Source: Methanothrix sp.
GTDB taxonomy: Archaea; Halobacteriota; Methanosarcinia; Methanotrichales; Methanotrichaceae
Length of the DNA: 7,929 nt
Assembly: GCA_028679775.1 (NCBI GenBank)
Contig: JAJRAX010000230.1
Coordinates: forward strand, 1-7,929
Reading direction: 5' to 3'
Under the pieces are notes generated by a model. That model was given only the letters and a program-made list of their open reading frames with translations. It did no database searches and was not told the DNA's origin. Below, one piece after another: positions 7,751 through 7,929 of this stretch (within the stretch, counting starts at the first letter, position 1; each line of letters starts with the position of its first letter). The position numbers and the translations under genes are program-made.

Positions 7751-7809
7751 GATAGGAAATAAAGCCAACGCCAAATCCCAAGGAAACCATCTCACATTTA
7801 CCGCCCGAT
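7750..7809 (-). other. Antiporter leader region, possible site of an omega-RNA guide
   Basis: These 60 bases lie between the repeat and the antiporter start and contain no gene. If the repeat is the 3' end of an omega RNA, the guide segment would be the bases directly after it, that is from 7809 downwards on the minus strand. A transcript reading out of the element would then run into the antiporter operon. This depends on the exact element end, which cannot be fixed from one locus. Confidence 0.25.
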
Positions 7810-7822
7810 TTATAACGTTGGG
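7808..7822 (-). promoter_or_regulatory. Candidate TATA promoter of the antiporter operon, at the repeat edge
   Basis: On the minus strand the box TTATAAAT (7815 down to 7808) is a good archaeal TATA element, preceded by CCCAACG. Six of its bases (TTATAA) belong to the 59-bp repeat and the last two (AT) to unique flanking DNA. Transcription would begin near 7785, giving a leader of about 35-50 bases. The left copy continues TTATAACG and so makes a poorer box. Confidence 0.4.
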
Positions 7823-7868
7823 GTAAAGGGGTAGAGAAGACCCATCTCCTTCAGGGGATGGGATGAAT
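7810..7868 (-). repeat. 59-bp mobile-element-end repeat, right copy
   Basis: This is the reverse complement of 162-220, with one mismatch (at 7834). The hairpin CCCATC/GATGGG spans 7862 to 7841. Unlike the left copy it is enclosed by an outer 9-base stem: AAAGGGGTA just upstream on the minus strand (7879-7871) pairs with TACCCCTTT inside the repeat (7833-7825). A stem within a stem at a mobile-element end fits the structured single-stranded right ends of IS200/IS605-type elements and the omega-RNA scaffold. The repeat lies about 60 bases upstream of the antiporter start. Confidence 0.8.
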
Positions 7869-7928
7869 CGTACCCCTTTCATTACTTTCGCTCCGCGTGC
7901 TCGATGAAGCAGGAAGCCCTGCCCCTTC
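7851..7928 (-). pseudogene. Partial open frame, probable 3' end of a tnpB-like gene
   Basis: The minus-strand frame from the right edge to TGA 7851-7853 is open for 25 codons. It encodes a Gly/Ser/Arg-rich tail containing GLPASSS and ending in GTIHPIP. The stop falls inside the hairpin of the 59-bp repeat. A transposon-associated tnpB (IS1341-type, RNA-guided nuclease) frame running into a structured right end is the usual arrangement for this kind of element, and GGCAGGGCTTCCTGCTTC is the kind of sequence seen near such ends. No catalytic or zinc-ribbon residues are in the window, so the identity rests on position and structure. Whether the gene beyond the edge is intact is unknown. Confidence 0.4.
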
Positions 7929-7929
7929 A

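Noticed and set aside
162..7868. CRISPR array or terminal inverted repeats of a DDE transposon
   Set aside because: Only two good copies exist, 7.6 kb apart, with no spacers, no transposase between them and no visible target-site duplication next to either copy.
7679..7882. 67-codon minus-strand frame starting at ATG 7880-7882
   Set aside because: It runs through the repeat hairpin, the promoter and into the antiporter 5' end out of frame, with no coding signature.

Overview
This window most likely comes from a methanogenic archaeon, with an acetate-using Methanothrix (Methanosaeta)-type organism as the best guess. The reasons are an archaeal-style large CobN/BchH chelatase subunit, archaeal TATA-like and oligo-T signals, an acetyl-CoA transferase fused to a GNAT domain, and IS200/IS605 (IS1341)-type element ends. 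The taxon is inferred from gene content and style; there is no rRNA or other marker here.

Layout: positions 1-161 hold no convincing gene. A 59-bp repeat with an internal hairpin lies at 162-220. An AT-rich regulatory region (about 255-425) follows, with several GATAT motifs, a TATA-like box and an 11-codon histidine-containing mini-ORF. It leads into a 1242-residue CobN-type chelatase large subunit (426-4154, + strand). A short convergent intergenic region (4155-4312) holds an oligo-T terminator candidate and what looks like a decayed third copy of the repeat. The minus strand then carries a two-gene operon, transcribed from right to left: a CPA1-family K+/H+ (or Na+/H+) antiporter with an RCK_C/TrkA_C tail (6241-7749), overlapping by 4 bases an acetyl-CoA hydrolase/CoA-transferase fused to a GNAT acetyltransferase (4313-6244). 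Just upstream of the antiporter is the second, near-perfect copy of the 59-bp repeat, inverted relative to the first (7810-7868). It overlaps the last codons of an open frame that looks like the 3' end of a tnpB-type gene entering from beyond the right edge.

Functionally, the chelatase and the operon are separate convergent units. The operon pairs ion/pH homeostasis with acyl-CoA/acetate chemistry and a likely protein-acetylating domain. That would suit an organism whose growth depends on acetate uptake and acetyl-CoA, but it is a hypothesis. The most unusual point is structural: the whole three-gene block is bracketed by inverted copies of a mobile-element end, and one of those ends appears to complete the TATA box of the antiporter operon.
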